From DASTCZ01 sp963704455 (GTDB lineage: Bacteria; Acidobacteriota; Terriglobia; Acidiferrales; UBA7541): a stretch of 64,000 bases of DNA. The DNA is taken from positions 3,162,001 through 3,226,000 of the forward strand of contig OY969905.1 of NCBI GenBank assembly GCA_963704455.1. Direction: 5' to 3'. Within the stretch, counting starts at the first letter, position 1. The number at the start of each line of letters is the position of its first letter. The notes beneath the pieces are model-generated. The model was not told where the DNA came from, made no database searches, and saw only the letters and a list, made by a program, of their open reading frames with translations. Below, one piece after another: positions 7,885 to 16,401 of this stretch. The position numbers and the translations under genes were made by a program.

Positions 7885-8282
7885 TGTTTGTTTTCTCCTT
7901 CCCACTCGGAATTCGCAGATGATATCACCGAGGGTCTTCACCGGGGAGTGATGGGAAGCGCGGGCGAGAATATAGGGCCGCAATGAAAGGGAGATTTTGC
8001 TTCTCGATAGAAAATAGGGGGAGTAATGAGCGCGACACGTGAACGGAGAATTCGAAAGCGGGTATTGCTTGCGGCAAATTCGAGGAGTAGAGTTTCGCCC
8101 CATAGGTTGGGCGACCAAGGCATTATATAGACTCAGATTTTCATAAAACAGTGTGCGAACTCAGTAGGGCGGATTCGCAGGGAAGTACGGAAGCCGGAGC
8201 GACTCCGCAAAAATTGGTTCATCGCAAGAATGAGTCGATCCCGGGTGCACTTATAAGCACGACGGAAGCAGGAGAAAATGCG
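7885..8282. promoter_or_regulatory. Divergent intergenic region between the DUF1348 gene and the RGG-rich protein gene
   Basis: About 400 bases with no supported gene. It contains copy 2 of the shared upstream element (7916-7952, reading left) and, near the right edge, an AT-rich stretch (TATATAGACTCAG at about 8125) that may belong to the promoter of the plus-strand gene starting at 8283. Confidence 0.45.
7916..7952 (-). promoter_or_regulatory. Upstream element shared with the neighbouring gene (copy 2)
   Basis: Matches 7404-7440 at 28 of 37 positions and lies 32 bases before the start of the DUF1348 gene, in the same orientation. The ribosome site of that gene (AAGGAG) is downstream of it. 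Confidence 0.4.
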
Positions 8283-10238
8283 ATGCGAACCGATAGGAAT
8301 TCCCACTGGGCTCCGTATCGAACCGTTGGCGTTGTACTGGCTGCAGTGCTGTTGATTGGCGCGGGGAAGTTGCTGGCGACTTACGCCACTCCTCGCGAAG
8401 GCGCGGTTCCCTCCCCTCAGACTCCCTGCCCGACACAGGCTGATTGCGACCGCCTGAAACAAATTGCCGATGCGGCCGCAGCAGCCGCGACGGCGGCGCA
8501 CGCCGTCGCCGATCAAGCGCAGGCTGACCGCGATAAAGACCTCGCAGCTGCCAATCAACTGGACCGCGAAGCGGAATTCCCATCCAGCCCGATCACCAGG
8601 GAAATGCGCACTTCCGATAAGCTCGAGATTGGCGCGGCAAAACACGCACAAGCCAAGGGGCTGCGCGACAAATTGCCGAATGCACAGGCAAACGCAAAGG
8701 CCGCCGACGAAGCGGCTGCGGCAGCCCTGAAGGCGTACAACGATTGCATTCAAAAGTTGAAGGACTGTCCTCCACCGAGCAAGGCCACCCAAACCGGAAC
8801 GACAGGCACGACAACTGGAACCGGCATAGGGACTTCGACGGGCACAGGAGACGGAGGGCGTGGAGGGCGCGGAGGCCGAGGCGCCGATAGCACGCGAGTA
8901 GAAATCCTTGACGGCACCACGTCAAGCACTGTGTTGCCCCTGAAGTTGGAATACAAGCTGGAAACGGGCCTTTCTTTTGGTTGGTATGGGGGCCCCAAGG
9001 ATTCGCCCTATCCTCCCAAGGATATTTACCGGCCCCCGACAGGTTATCTGAATGGACAGACCGGCTCGCTAGAACTGGGAATGCCATGGGATGGGGGATT
9101 TAACACACCATGGATGCCCAACGGGACGACATTCTTCAATCCGCCCCTGGTGACGCCAACACCGCCGGATTCGGGAAGCAGGCTTGGTAGGTTCCAGTTT
9201 CCGGTCTTAAGGCCGCGGGACACCTACATCCGGCCGTTGATCTATAGAGACTACAATCCGCAACTGATGGATTACTTCGGTTGGGGAATCCCCAGCTATC
9301 ACTGCGAAAACGACTTTCCCTACGAATTGCAAAAATTGATGGGAATCACCACGGCGCAGTGCAGACCCTCGAAACCGCCGCGCGTGATTGCAGGACGCAG
9401 CGAGCCCGCGCCGGAGCGGGCACAGCTTCAAACCGTTTCGCTGCGGACTGGAATGAATGGCGTGAAAGAGCAATCCTCCGGGCAATCAGGGTCGGGACAG
9501 TCATCGTCGGGACAGGGTGTGACTGGGCAGGGCCAGGGGCAAGGTCGAGGACGTGGCCAGCGGCGGCCGAGGGTAATGCCAACGGAAGGTTTTTCTTACT
9601 CAATCGTCTCAAACGGAAAATCCACAGGCGAGGCATTTCAACTTCAGGTGGTAGATCCGACAGGAAAAGTGAAGTCGGTGCAGATGCAGGAGGGGACGGT
9701 GCTGGAAGCGATCCGCCCGGGAGTGACGCAGCCGGTGACGGCGGGAGGCGGAGCGAATCTGGTGAAACAGCCGCTGAACGGCTTTTGCCTCGAATTCGAC
9801 AAGCAGCCACCCGCGGAAGGAACGATGTACCGGATCGCCGATGAAGAGACGCAACAAAAGTACAGCTCCCTGCGTTATCTATCGGGAGCAGGCGCGCAGA
9901 TGAAGCAGAAGAACATGTTCCACCCAGACAGCAATCCGGCGGCGTACGACGACGCGATCATGCAATACGCCGCGTGGGTGAAACTGAATGGATGGACACT
10001 GGTGCAGTTTATTCAGCACTTCATCGAACGGACGAAAAAAAACGCGGACGCAATGAAAGTGAAGTGGACTTCGGAGATGGAAGCGACGCTGCGCAATGCG
10101 GCGCCGGGACGCTGGCGCGATATTTCGGAGATGGTGCAAGAGGCGCAGGATCTTGAAAAGGCAGCCGAGGGAAGACGCGGCGGCCGGGGCGGCAGAGGTG
10201 GCAGGCGTGGAGGCAGGGGAACACAACCGGAACGGTAA
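8283..10238 (+). CDS. Membrane-anchored, Ala-rich coiled-coil and RGG-rich protein of unknown function
   Basis: This 651-residue protein has an N-terminal membrane anchor (TVGVVLAAVLLIGAGKLLATYA, residues about 14-35), then an Ala-rich helical region bounded by paired cysteines (CPTQADC ... CIQKLKDC), a Thr/Gly linker with GGRGGRGGRG, a Pro/Tyr-rich stretch (YPPKDIYRPP), a second Gln/Gly/Ser-rich linker ending GRGRGQRRPR, and a compact C-terminal domain (SYSIVSNGKSTGEAFQLQVVDPTG...). The last 20 residues are Arg/Gly-rich. The ATG at 8283 follows AGGAG and is preferred over the frame opening at 8151. It precedes an outer-membrane barrel gene by 52 bases. I do not recognise a family; RGG-like tails can bind nucleic acid or polyanions, but that is inference. 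Confidence 0.6.
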   Translation: MRTDRNSHWAPYRTVGVVLAAVLLIGAGKLLATYATPREGAVPSPQTPCPTQADCDRLKQIADAAAAAATAAHAVADQAQADRDKDLAAANQLDREAEFPSSPITREMRTSDKLEIGAAKHAQAKGLRDKLPNAQANAKAADEAAAAALKAYNDCIQKLKDCPPPSKATQTGTTGTTTGTGIGTSTGTGDGGRGGRGGRGADSTRVEILDGTTSSTVLPLKLEYKLETGLSFGWYGGPKDSPYPPKDIYRPPTGYLNGQTGSLELGMPWDGGFNTPWMPNGTTFFNPPLVTPTPPDSGSRLGRFQFPVLRPRDTYIRPLIYRDYNPQLMDYFGWGIPSYHCENDFPYELQKLMGITTAQCRPSKPPRVIAGRSEPAPERAQLQTVSLRTGMNGVKEQSSGQSGSGQSSSGQGVTGQGQGQGRGRGQRRPRVMPTEGFSYSIVSNGKSTGEAFQLQVVDPTGKVKSVQMQEGTVLEAIRPGVTQPVTAGGGANLVKQPLNGFCLEFDKQPPAEGTMYRIADEETQQKYSSLRYLSGAGAQMKQKNMFHPDSNPAAYDDAIMQYAAWVKLNGWTLVQFIQHFIERTKKNADAMKVKWTSEMEATLRNAAPGRWRDISEMVQEAQDLEKAAEGRRGGRGGRGGRRGGRGTQPER

Positions 10239-10290
10239 GAAAAGTTCGGAGACGGATTGCTCCGAACCAAACTCTTCATTGGAGGAAAGA

Positions 10291-11250
10291 ATGAAAAACC
10301 CAGTCAGACTTGTAGTGTGGATGGGATTGCTGTTGTTTTTTGCCAGCGCAGGGCGGGCGCAGGTAAGCGTGCAGAACAACGGCGCAAGTGCCGGTAATGT
10401 TTCCGTGGTTTTCGACCTCGCGAACCCCGGAAAAATTGGGACGCCGCCGATTCACGTGACCACGACCACGGACAATGGAGGCGGACTCATCAATCCTCTG
10501 GATATGTCGAACATGGGAAAGGTTCACGTGGTTGTGTATGAGGAGGTTTGCGTGAATGGGCAAACGCAGCTCGTCATCGTCAATGATGGACAGACACCCA
10601 AGGATGATGGATGCAAAGACCGGAGGAAAATTGGAGGCGGTTTGCTTGGCGGCGGCTATTCGCTGAAGGTGGATGTCGGGACGCACTCGCTTATCCAAAT
10701 CAATCCGCCGTCCGGAATGGGCGGAGGCACGGGCGGAACGCCGAAGCCTTTTTCGTCCTATGAACTATTCGGAGGATTCCATTATTTCGGGGAGCCAGAT
10801 TCAAATAACCTTACGAATTACGCGGGCTTTGACGTCTCATTCGATTACAACCACTGCCCGCGTTTTGGCGTCGTCGGAGATTTTTCGGGACTGTATCAGC
10901 TGGGAGTGGAGACGCCGGGGGTGGGGGGAACGTCGGTATCGACGCATCTCTACCCGTATTTGTTTGGCGTGCAGATCAATGATCGGCAACCGCACTACAA
11001 CCTTTACGGACAAGCTCTTTTCGGCGGCGTATACGCCTCGACCACACTTACGGTGAACGGGTCGGGCGGGCTAACATCGACAACAAGTTCGTCGAATGGA
11101 TTTGGAATGAGGCTGGGCGTAGGACTCGACTGGAATGTTGCGCCCCACTTCGCAATTCGACCATTCCAGGTTAATTATTTCCTGACGGACTTCAGCGGAA
11201 GCGTGGGGAACAACTTCTCCTATCAGGGGGGGATTGTGTTGAAGTTTTAG
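10291..11250 (+). CDS. Outer-membrane beta-barrel protein
   Basis: This 319-residue protein starts with a signal peptide (VRLVVWMGLLLFFASAGRAQ) at an ATG preceded by GGAGGAAAG. The last 180 residues (SYELFGGFHYFGEP..., FDVSFDYNHCPRFGVVGDFSG..., RLGVGLDWNVAPHFAIRPFQVNYFLTDF...) alternate aromatic and small residues and finish in a strand with terminal phenylalanine (YQGGIVLKF), typical of eight-stranded OmpA/OmpX-like barrels. The N-terminal third is a separate domain of unknown role. It is probably cotranscribed with the anchored RGG-rich protein just upstream. Confidence 0.75.
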   Translation: MKNPVRLVVWMGLLLFFASAGRAQVSVQNNGASAGNVSVVFDLANPGKIGTPPIHVTTTTDNGGGLINPLDMSNMGKVHVVVYEEVCVNGQTQLVIVNDGQTPKDDGCKDRRKIGGGLLGGGYSLKVDVGTHSLIQINPPSGMGGGTGGTPKPFSSYELFGGFHYFGEPDSNNLTNYAGFDVSFDYNHCPRFGVVGDFSGLYQLGVETPGVGGTSVSTHLYPYLFGVQINDRQPHYNLYGQALFGGVYASTTLTVNGSGGLTSTTSSSNGFGMRLGVGLDWNVAPHFAIRPFQVNYFLTDFSGSVGNNFSYQGGIVLKF

Positions 11251-11373
11251 CCTCGGAGGGGAGACGCTCGGGGCCCTGCATCATCCGCCTGCCGCCGGCG
11301 CGTTAAGTGAAGCACTTGCGGCGAAGAACGCAGTTCGACAGAGGAATAAATTTCAAGCGGCGCGTTGAAACAT

Positions 11374-12078
11374 TTAAACGTGAATGCCGAATCGTGTGAA
11401 CATTTCGCGCCGCCCATAACTTGTTACGCTCAGAACCCTGCTATCGAGGTCCTGCACCACCCATTTTCTTTTCAGCGCGACGCCTAATAGGACTGCGCCT
11501 AGCGCGCCGCCTATATGAGGGCGCCGCTCACTCCAATCCAGGCATGCGAACGCGAACCGGCGGCGCAATTTCCGAGTCGCCTCGATATCAATGCCAACCG
11601 CCCTTAGCGCCGTTGTTCCCGCGGAAGTGACATCGTAGGAACTATTGCCGCCAGCGGAACCGGTCGAAAGCCACCGCAGTGTCTTGAAGCGATCGTGGAG
11701 CAGCACGCCCAATGTCCCGGCCATGTGATCGTAGCAAGTGCGTGCAAGGTGAAGCTCGCTCGGCGTGCTGGGCGCGAATTTTTCGCGTGCGCGGCCGGCG
11801 AGAACACTTAACCCTTCCAGAGCACTGGCCACATTGGATCCTTCCAGACTGTAGAAGCGATGCTTGCCCTGGACCTGCACTTTGACCAGGCGTTCCATCT
11901 TTAATCGGTTTAGGTGCGCGCTCGCGGTTGCCGGGCTCACTTCAGCCACCACCGAAAGCTCGGTGCTTGTGCGCGCGTGGCCATCCATCAAGCAGAAGAG
12001 AATGCGGGCTCGCGCGGGCTCGCCGATGGCCGCCGCAATTCTGGCGACCGCGGCGTCGGCGGAAGGCGCAACATTCAT
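11374..12078 (-). CDS. ArsR-type winged-helix transcriptional regulator with a C-terminal extension
   Basis: About 234 residues. The N-terminal 90 residues form a winged helix (AAIGEPARARILFCLMDGHARTSTELSVVAEVSPATASAHLNRLKMERLV, then GKHRFYSLE) typical of ArsR-family repressors. No clear metal-binding ELCVCD-type motif is seen. The long C-terminal half (ARTCYDHMAGTLGVLLHDRF...) is the extra domain found in the group that regulates small-molecule metabolism. The ATG at 12078 is used; the 62 codons upstream overlap the divergent gene region. It is divergent from the NIPSNAP/PEP-mutase-like pair and probably regulates it. Confidence 0.8.
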   Translation of the reverse strand: MNVAPSADAAVARIAAAIGEPARARILFCLMDGHARTSTELSVVAEVSPATASAHLNRLKMERLVKVQVQGKHRFYSLEGSNVASALEGLSVLAGRAREKFAPSTPSELHLARTCYDHMAGTLGVLLHDRFKTLRWLSTGSAGGNSSYDVTSAGTTALRAVGIDIEATRKLRRRFAFACLDWSERRPHIGGALGAVLLGVALKRKWVVQDLDSRVLSVTSYGRREMFTRFGIHV

Positions 12079-12262
12079 ACTTTGATGGTAGACGAAGTGT
12101 TCATGTCCGTCAACTGGCATAATGCCAGCAATGCCCCCACCAAGCCCTCCGACCGCGCCCATTAACCGCCGTGAAGCTATCGGCGGCATGGCGGCGATGT
12201 GTGCGGCGCTGGCTCTCGGCTGCGGGGATTCAGAGGCCGAACAATCCAACGGGAGGACAACC

Positions 12263-12607
12263 ATGAAGTTGACCTGCGTTATCCGCTATCAGATCGATCC
12301 GTTTCAGCGAGACGCGTTCAAGAAGTACGCCGAGAATTGGGGCCGCATCATCCCTCGATGCGGCGGCCACCTCGTCGGATATTTTCTTCCCTATGAAGGC
12401 ACGAATGATGTGGCGTGGGGTTTGATTGCATTCGATGGTCTCGCCTCGTACGAGAAATACAAGGCGCGCTTGAAGCAAGATCCGGAAGCCGTAGAAAATT
12501 TCACGATGGCGCAGACGAAGCGCATTATTTTGCGTGAAGAAAGAAATTTTGTGGAACTTGTTGATGGGACGTTTAACCTTTCCTCGACGCTCGCTGGGCC
12601 GGCGTGA
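12263..12607 (+). CDS. NIPSNAP family protein
   Basis: This 114-residue ferredoxin-like protein (MKLTCVIRYQIDPFQRDAFKKYAENWGRIIPRCGG...) belongs to the NIPSNAP dimeric alpha-beta barrel family. Its biochemical role is unknown; homologues are often near redox or degradation genes. The ATG at 12263 has GGGAGG nine bases upstream. The frame is open to 12122, and that extension encodes NRREAIGGMAAMCAALALGC, which reads like a Tat/lipoprotein signal, so an exported form from the upstream start cannot be excluded. It ends 7 bases before the next gene and is divergent from an ArsR-type regulator. Confidence 0.75.
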   Translation: MKLTCVIRYQIDPFQRDAFKKYAENWGRIIPRCGGHLVGYFLPYEGTNDVAWGLIAFDGLASYEKYKARLKQDPEAVENFTMAQTKRIILREERNFVELVDGTFNLSSTLAGPA

Positions 12608-12614
12608 TCGCACC

Positions 12615-13436
12615 GTGCTGACGCAGGGCGAAAAAGGACGGGCCTTTCATGCCCTCCATGAGCGTGAGGGTGCGTTCATCATTCCCAATCCGTGGGACGT
12701 CGGGACTGCGTGCCTGCTGGCGCAACTGGGATTTGAGGCGCTAGCTACTACCAGCGCGGGCTATGCGTTTTCTATTGGCCGACAAGACAACTCGGTTGAA
12801 CGGGACGAGATGATCGCGCACGTTGCCGCGATTGTTGGTGCGACGGATCTGCCTGTGAGCGCCGACCTTGAAAATGGATTTGGAGATACTCCTGAAGTTG
12901 TCGCGGAGACCATCCGCCTCGCTGCGGCTGCGGGAGTTGTCGGCGGTTCCATCGAGGACTCAACACAAATGCCGGACCATCCCATTTACGAGCACGAGTA
13001 TGCGGCGGAGCGAGTGCGTGCCGCGGCTGAAGTGGCTCGCGCACTTCCCTTTACATTCACGTTGACAGCACGCGCTGAAAACTATCTGCACGGCCGGCCG
13101 GAGCTGAGAGACACGATTAAGCGGCTGCAGGCCTATCAGGAGGCGGGCGCCGATGTTCTTTATGCACCCGGCCTCACCAGCAAGGAGGATATTGCCGCCG
13201 TGGTCCGATCCGTGGATCGCCCTGTGAATGTCCTTGCGGGATTGCAAGGCGCTTCGCTGAAATTAACGGACCTCTCAGCGATTGGAGTCAGGCGAGTCAG
13301 CGTGGGCAGCCTGCTTTCTCGCACCGCCCTGGGCGCTTTTCTGCGCGCCGCCCGGGAAATGCACGAACATGGCACCTTTGCTTTTGCGGAGGCGGCTGTG
13401 AGCTATCGGGACATCAGCGCCATGTTCACGCGATGA
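12615..13436 (+). CDS. Isocitrate lyase / phosphoenolpyruvate mutase superfamily enzyme
   Basis: About 273 residues with the TIM-barrel of the ICL/PEP-mutase superfamily: AFIIPNPWDVGTACLLAQLGFEALATTSAGYAFS, the metal and substrate loop SADLENGFGDTPE, GGSIEDST and FTLTARAENYLHG. Members cleave or form C-C or P-C bonds of 2-oxo acid type substrates (carboxyvinyl-phosphonate, methylisocitrate, oxaloacetate); which reaction applies cannot be told. The first codon is uncertain: GTG at 12615 matches the usual N-terminus, while an ATG at 12564 would overlap the NIPSNAP gene. It is probably cotranscribed with that gene. Confidence 0.8.
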   Translation: MLTQGEKGRAFHALHEREGAFIIPNPWDVGTACLLAQLGFEALATTSAGYAFSIGRQDNSVERDEMIAHVAAIVGATDLPVSADLENGFGDTPEVVAETIRLAAAAGVVGGSIEDSTQMPDHPIYEHEYAAERVRAAAEVARALPFTFTLTARAENYLHGRPELRDTIKRLQAYQEAGADVLYAPGLTSKEDIAAVVRSVDRPVNVLAGLQGASLKLTDLSAIGVRRVSVGSLLSRTALGAFLRAAREMHEHGTFAFAEAAVSYRDISAMFTR

Positions 13437-13528
13437 AGCGCGTTTCGATAAGGATGAATTCGGCGCTCTGAAAAAGTCGGGACCTGGAACCGCGTTTGGG
13501 GCCAAGGGCTGCATGCACCGATGCCAAC

Positions 13529-13972
13529 TCACACAAAAACGATGGGGTTTTTCTCTTGGCGCGCGATTTGAATCGCTTCGAGTATTTTGGCGAGGAAGAC
13601 ACGCAGGTTCATGGATATATGGAGCCGCCGCGTGTCGAATAAATACTGAATTTCGTGTTCGAGATTGCCGAGCAGCTCGTAGCGAATCAAATCCCCGCTG
13701 TGGGAGCCGTCGCGCGTGCACCATTCGAGGAGAGGCAAGCCGGTGGACCCCGCAGCCTGGTTTAGGTCTTCCTTGAGTTCCGCCATTGCCCAAGTGTTTC
13801 CGATTCGCAGCTTCGTGGCGACCACTTGATTTCGCGGGACCTGATTCTTTGGATTGCTGGAATCGAAATAATAATAATATTGTCCTGTGTGAGGATCCTT
13901 CTTGGCGCGGATCAGCGCCGAATTAGCTTCTGTAGATGCATCGGTCCTATATACAACGATGTCCAGCCCCAT
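13529..13972 (-). CDS. Hypothetical protein
   Basis: This 147-residue soluble protein (MGLDIVVYRTDASTEANSALI..., later DLIRYELLGNLEHEIQYLFDTRRLHISMNLRVFLAKILEAIQIARQEKNPIVFV) has no signal peptide or membrane segment. The second half is predicted helical. It lies alone between the PEP-mutase-like gene (convergent) and a frameshifted YbjN-like gene (divergent). I recognise no family; the codon pattern and the run of helices make it likely to be real. Confidence 0.5.
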   Translation of the reverse strand: MGLDIVVYRTDASTEANSALIRAKKDPHTGQYYYYFDSSNPKNQVPRNQVVATKLRIGNTWAMAELKEDLNQAAGSTGLPLLEWCTRDGSHSGDLIRYELLGNLEHEIQYLFDTRRLHISMNLRVFLAKILEAIQIARQEKNPIVFV

Positions 13973-14262
13973 TTTTCGCCCCCGCGGAATGCGCCGGCTA
14001 ATTTCCAGCGACGCTTTCCTTCGCGTGGATTGTAATGCGCCGGGTTCACATCTGAACTTCCGGTGTAGTGAAAGACTAACTACCCGCCTTCCCCCACTCA
14101 GAGGCCCGAGAGGAATCCACGTTAACCGAAGGGCGCGGAAGCCGGCGGAAGTCCTTGCGGCGGGCGCGCGAAGGAACCTATCATCGCGAATCGCACGAAT
14201 TATGCGATTTACGTGTTCCTCTTGCGATGAAAACGCGAGCCACGAATTCTTTGGAGGAAAAA

Positions 14263-14756
14263 ATGAGCAAGCGCATGGGGTTCTTGATTTTAGTTCTGTT
14301 GCTGGTTACGCCGGGATTCGCGCATCGCTCACAAAATATGGCGCACTGGATGAAGTGAATACCACCTTCCGGCAGAGCGATAAGGAACCGTACAACTTTA
14401 TCGGTATCATGCGCACGGGACTTAAGAATGCGGAATCGCTCGAGATCGTGATTAGCGTCAGCAGCCAGAGCACGATCCACTTCCGCGTCTATCCACATTA
14501 CAACGGCGGCTACTTGAACTTGGACAAGGTAAAGAACCCGAACGGATTTATGCGCAAACTGCTTGCGTACAACGACAAGAATTTCCTGTTTTGGGGTTCG
14601 GACGACACGAACGACGTTTTTGCCGGCTATACGATCACGCTCGAATCCAACTATCCGGAGGAAGTCATGCGCGTGGTCGTGCGCAGCATCCATAATACGG
14701 ATCAATTTGTTGGCGAGATGCGGCCATTTATTGACGGCAGCGCCGTTCCTCAGTAG
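14263..14756 (+). pseudogene. YbjN-like secreted protein interrupted by a -1 frameshift
   Basis: The ATG at 14263 follows GGAGGAAAA and opens a clear signal peptide (MSKRMGFLILVLLLVTPGFA), but that frame stops at 14356-14358. The conserved domain (LTKYGALDEVNTTFRQSDKEPYNFIGIM..., ending FVGEMRPFIDGSAVPQ at 14754) continues in the -1 frame with no start codon or ribosome site of its own at the right place. The domain resembles YbjN / type III chaperone-like sensory proteins. The shift lies between about 14320 and 14345. It may be a true mutation, a sequencing error in a short homopolymer, or recoding. A very similar 15-base context occurs at the second split gene near 52970. Confidence 0.7.
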
Positions 14757-14825
14757 GAAAAACGCACAGAAGCGCCATGTTCGCAAGTTCGACTCACGAA
14801 TCCATGAGAAGACGCGAACGCCGGC

Positions 14826-15701
14826 TTATTTCTTCTTCGCCGGAGAGCGAGGGGGGATTGCATTCAAGCGCAAGACGGCTGCAGCGGCCATGAAGCGCAC
14901 ATCATCACTATGGTCGGAGAGTGCTGGCGCGATCCTGCCGATAAGGGCCCGGTCACCGCGCTCAGCAATGGCCCTTAGCGCCGCGATACGCACGAGGGCT
15001 TCCTTTTCCAGGAAGGGTCCTTTCCCAAAAACTACGTCTACAAGAGCATCACCGGCGCGCCTGTCCGGGTCGTGGGCAAGTGCGAGCGCCGCGGCCGCGT
15101 GCGCTGGGATATCTCCCCGGCCCTGAACTGTGCGAAAAGCCTGAAGGAAATAGCCTCCGTAAGGAGCAAAGCCAATCCCCTGCGTCAATACAAATCCCAG
15201 GGTTTTCTCCGGATCATTGAGTGTCGCCCGAGCCTGCGCGGGGAGGCTCTGGCCGCCCTTCCGTTTTCCAGTTAACACCTCGAAGGGAATGTCATATCCA
15301 TGATTATCATGAAGCGCCAGGAGCGCGCGGGAAGCAGCCCAAGCGGCGAGGACATCGTGGTCGTCCAGCGCCTCGCGCAACTTAGGAATAGCAGCGCTGG
15401 AGTGCATTTCACCCAACGCGTCAGCGGCGGCTGCACGGACTTCGGGTTCCTTGTCGTCCAGTGCCGTGAGCGCAAGGGATTCGGCATCGGGATCGCCATG
15501 CAGAATACCCAGAACGCGAACAGCTTTTGCGCGCTTCGGCGTTTCGTTGTCGCTGGCAGCGGAGCGCAGGATTTCCCAGGCGGTTTTACGACTGTCTTCT
15601 TCCGGCGAGGGTGACGGAGAAGATTGCCGGTTGCCCAATGCGCGGGAGCCAAATCCCGCAAGGAGAATAACTACGCCAACCCGCAGAGTTTTGAGGTCCA
15701 T
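14826..15701 (-). CDS. Secreted HEAT-repeat protein
   Basis: This 291-residue protein has a signal peptide (LRVGVVILLAGFGSRALG) and at least four HEAT-like helical repeats (KRAKAVRVLGILHGDPDAESLALTAL, EPEVRAAAADALGEMHSSAAIPKLREAL, DVLAAWAASRALLAL, and a C-terminal pair ending DDVRFMAAAAVLRL). Such repeats make protein-binding scaffolds; no catalytic residues are visible. The C-terminus is Pro/Lys-rich. The next gene, a HAD phosphatase, is upstream on the same strand with a 27-base gap, but a functional link is not evident. Confidence 0.75.
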   Translation of the reverse strand: MDLKTLRVGVVILLAGFGSRALGNRQSSPSPSPEEDSRKTAWEILRSAASDNETPKRAKAVRVLGILHGDPDAESLALTALDDKEPEVRAAAADALGEMHSSAAIPKLREALDDHDVLAAWAASRALLALHDNHGYDIPFEVLTGKRKGGQSLPAQARATLNDPEKTLGFVLTQGIGFAPYGGYFLQAFRTVQGRGDIPAHAAAALALAHDPDRRAGDALVDVVFGKGPFLEKEALVRIAALRAIAERGDRALIGRIAPALSDHSDDVRFMAAAAVLRLNAIPPRSPAKKK

Positions 15702-15728
15702 ACCTGCCTCCTCGATTTCGCCCCTCGC

Positions 15729-16373
15729 TCACCTGTAGAAAAGATGCGGGAGGCGGGTAATTCGTTCGATAAGAGCATCAGGGCGCGCGGCCCGGAGCCG
15801 CGTGCGCGTGGTAAACGGACCGAGCACGGCGACCGAGCGCACTCCCGCGCGGCGGGCCATCCGGATGTCTTCGGGCGCGTCGCCAACATAAACCGACGAT
15901 TCCGGCGCGACCTGAAGGTTGCGCAAGGCAAGCTGGAGCGGCGCGGGATCCGGTTTGTGCAATCGCGTGGATTCGGCGTAGATGCGCACGCGGAAAAGAT
16001 AAGTCAATTTGTGGCGGCGAAGCTCGCGGAGGACGCGGGAACCGTGACCACTGGTGACAAGGCCGACGGTAAAGCGAGCGGCCAGCGCATCGAGGACTTG
16101 GCGGGCGCCGGGCACGAGATTGCACTGTTGCCGCGCGTAGTGCAGGCGCCAGATGCGGTCCGCGCGTTGCCAAAGTGCGCGGGGCAGTTGCGCGGCGCGA
16201 TAGATTTTCTGCCAATCGGGCGAATAATGGCGGCCGAGATCCTCGAGGTTCCAGGGAATGCCCAGGGCGTCGAACATCGCGAGATAAGCCGCGGCTCCGG
16301 CCCGAAATGAATTAAGGAGCGTGCCATCCCAGTCAAAGAGAATGGCGCGGACATCGGGGAATGGTGCTGTCAT
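15729..16373 (-). CDS. HAD-superfamily phosphatase, phosphoglycolate phosphatase-like
   Basis: About 214 residues with all four HAD motifs: motif I LFDWDGTLLNS (nucleophile Asp), motif II GLVTSG, motif III lysine in RLHKPDPAPL, and motif IV YVGDAPEDIRMARRAG. The helical cap between motifs I and II is of the PGPase/GmhB-like subclass I. It probably dephosphorylates a small phospho-sugar or nucleotide in the cytoplasm; substrate not determinable. It lies upstream of the HEAT-repeat gene on the same strand. Confidence 0.85.
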   Translation of the reverse strand: MTAPFPDVRAILFDWDGTLLNSFRAGAAAYLAMFDALGIPWNLEDLGRHYSPDWQKIYRAAQLPRALWQRADRIWRLHYARQQCNLVPGARQVLDALAARFTVGLVTSGHGSRVLRELRRHKLTYLFRVRIYAESTRLHKPDPAPLQLALRNLQVAPESSVYVGDAPEDIRMARRAGVRSVAVLGPFTTRTRLRAARPDALIERITRLPHLFYR

Positions 16374-16401
16374 CCCAATCGCAGAATCGCCAATCGCGGA
16401 T

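Noticed and set aside
14320..14345. Programmed -1 ribosomal frameshift
   Set aside because: There is no classical X-XXY-YYZ slippery heptamer in phase, and the two sites have the A4 run in different phases. Mutation or a sequencing error is more likely, so I kept only the shared context as a finding.
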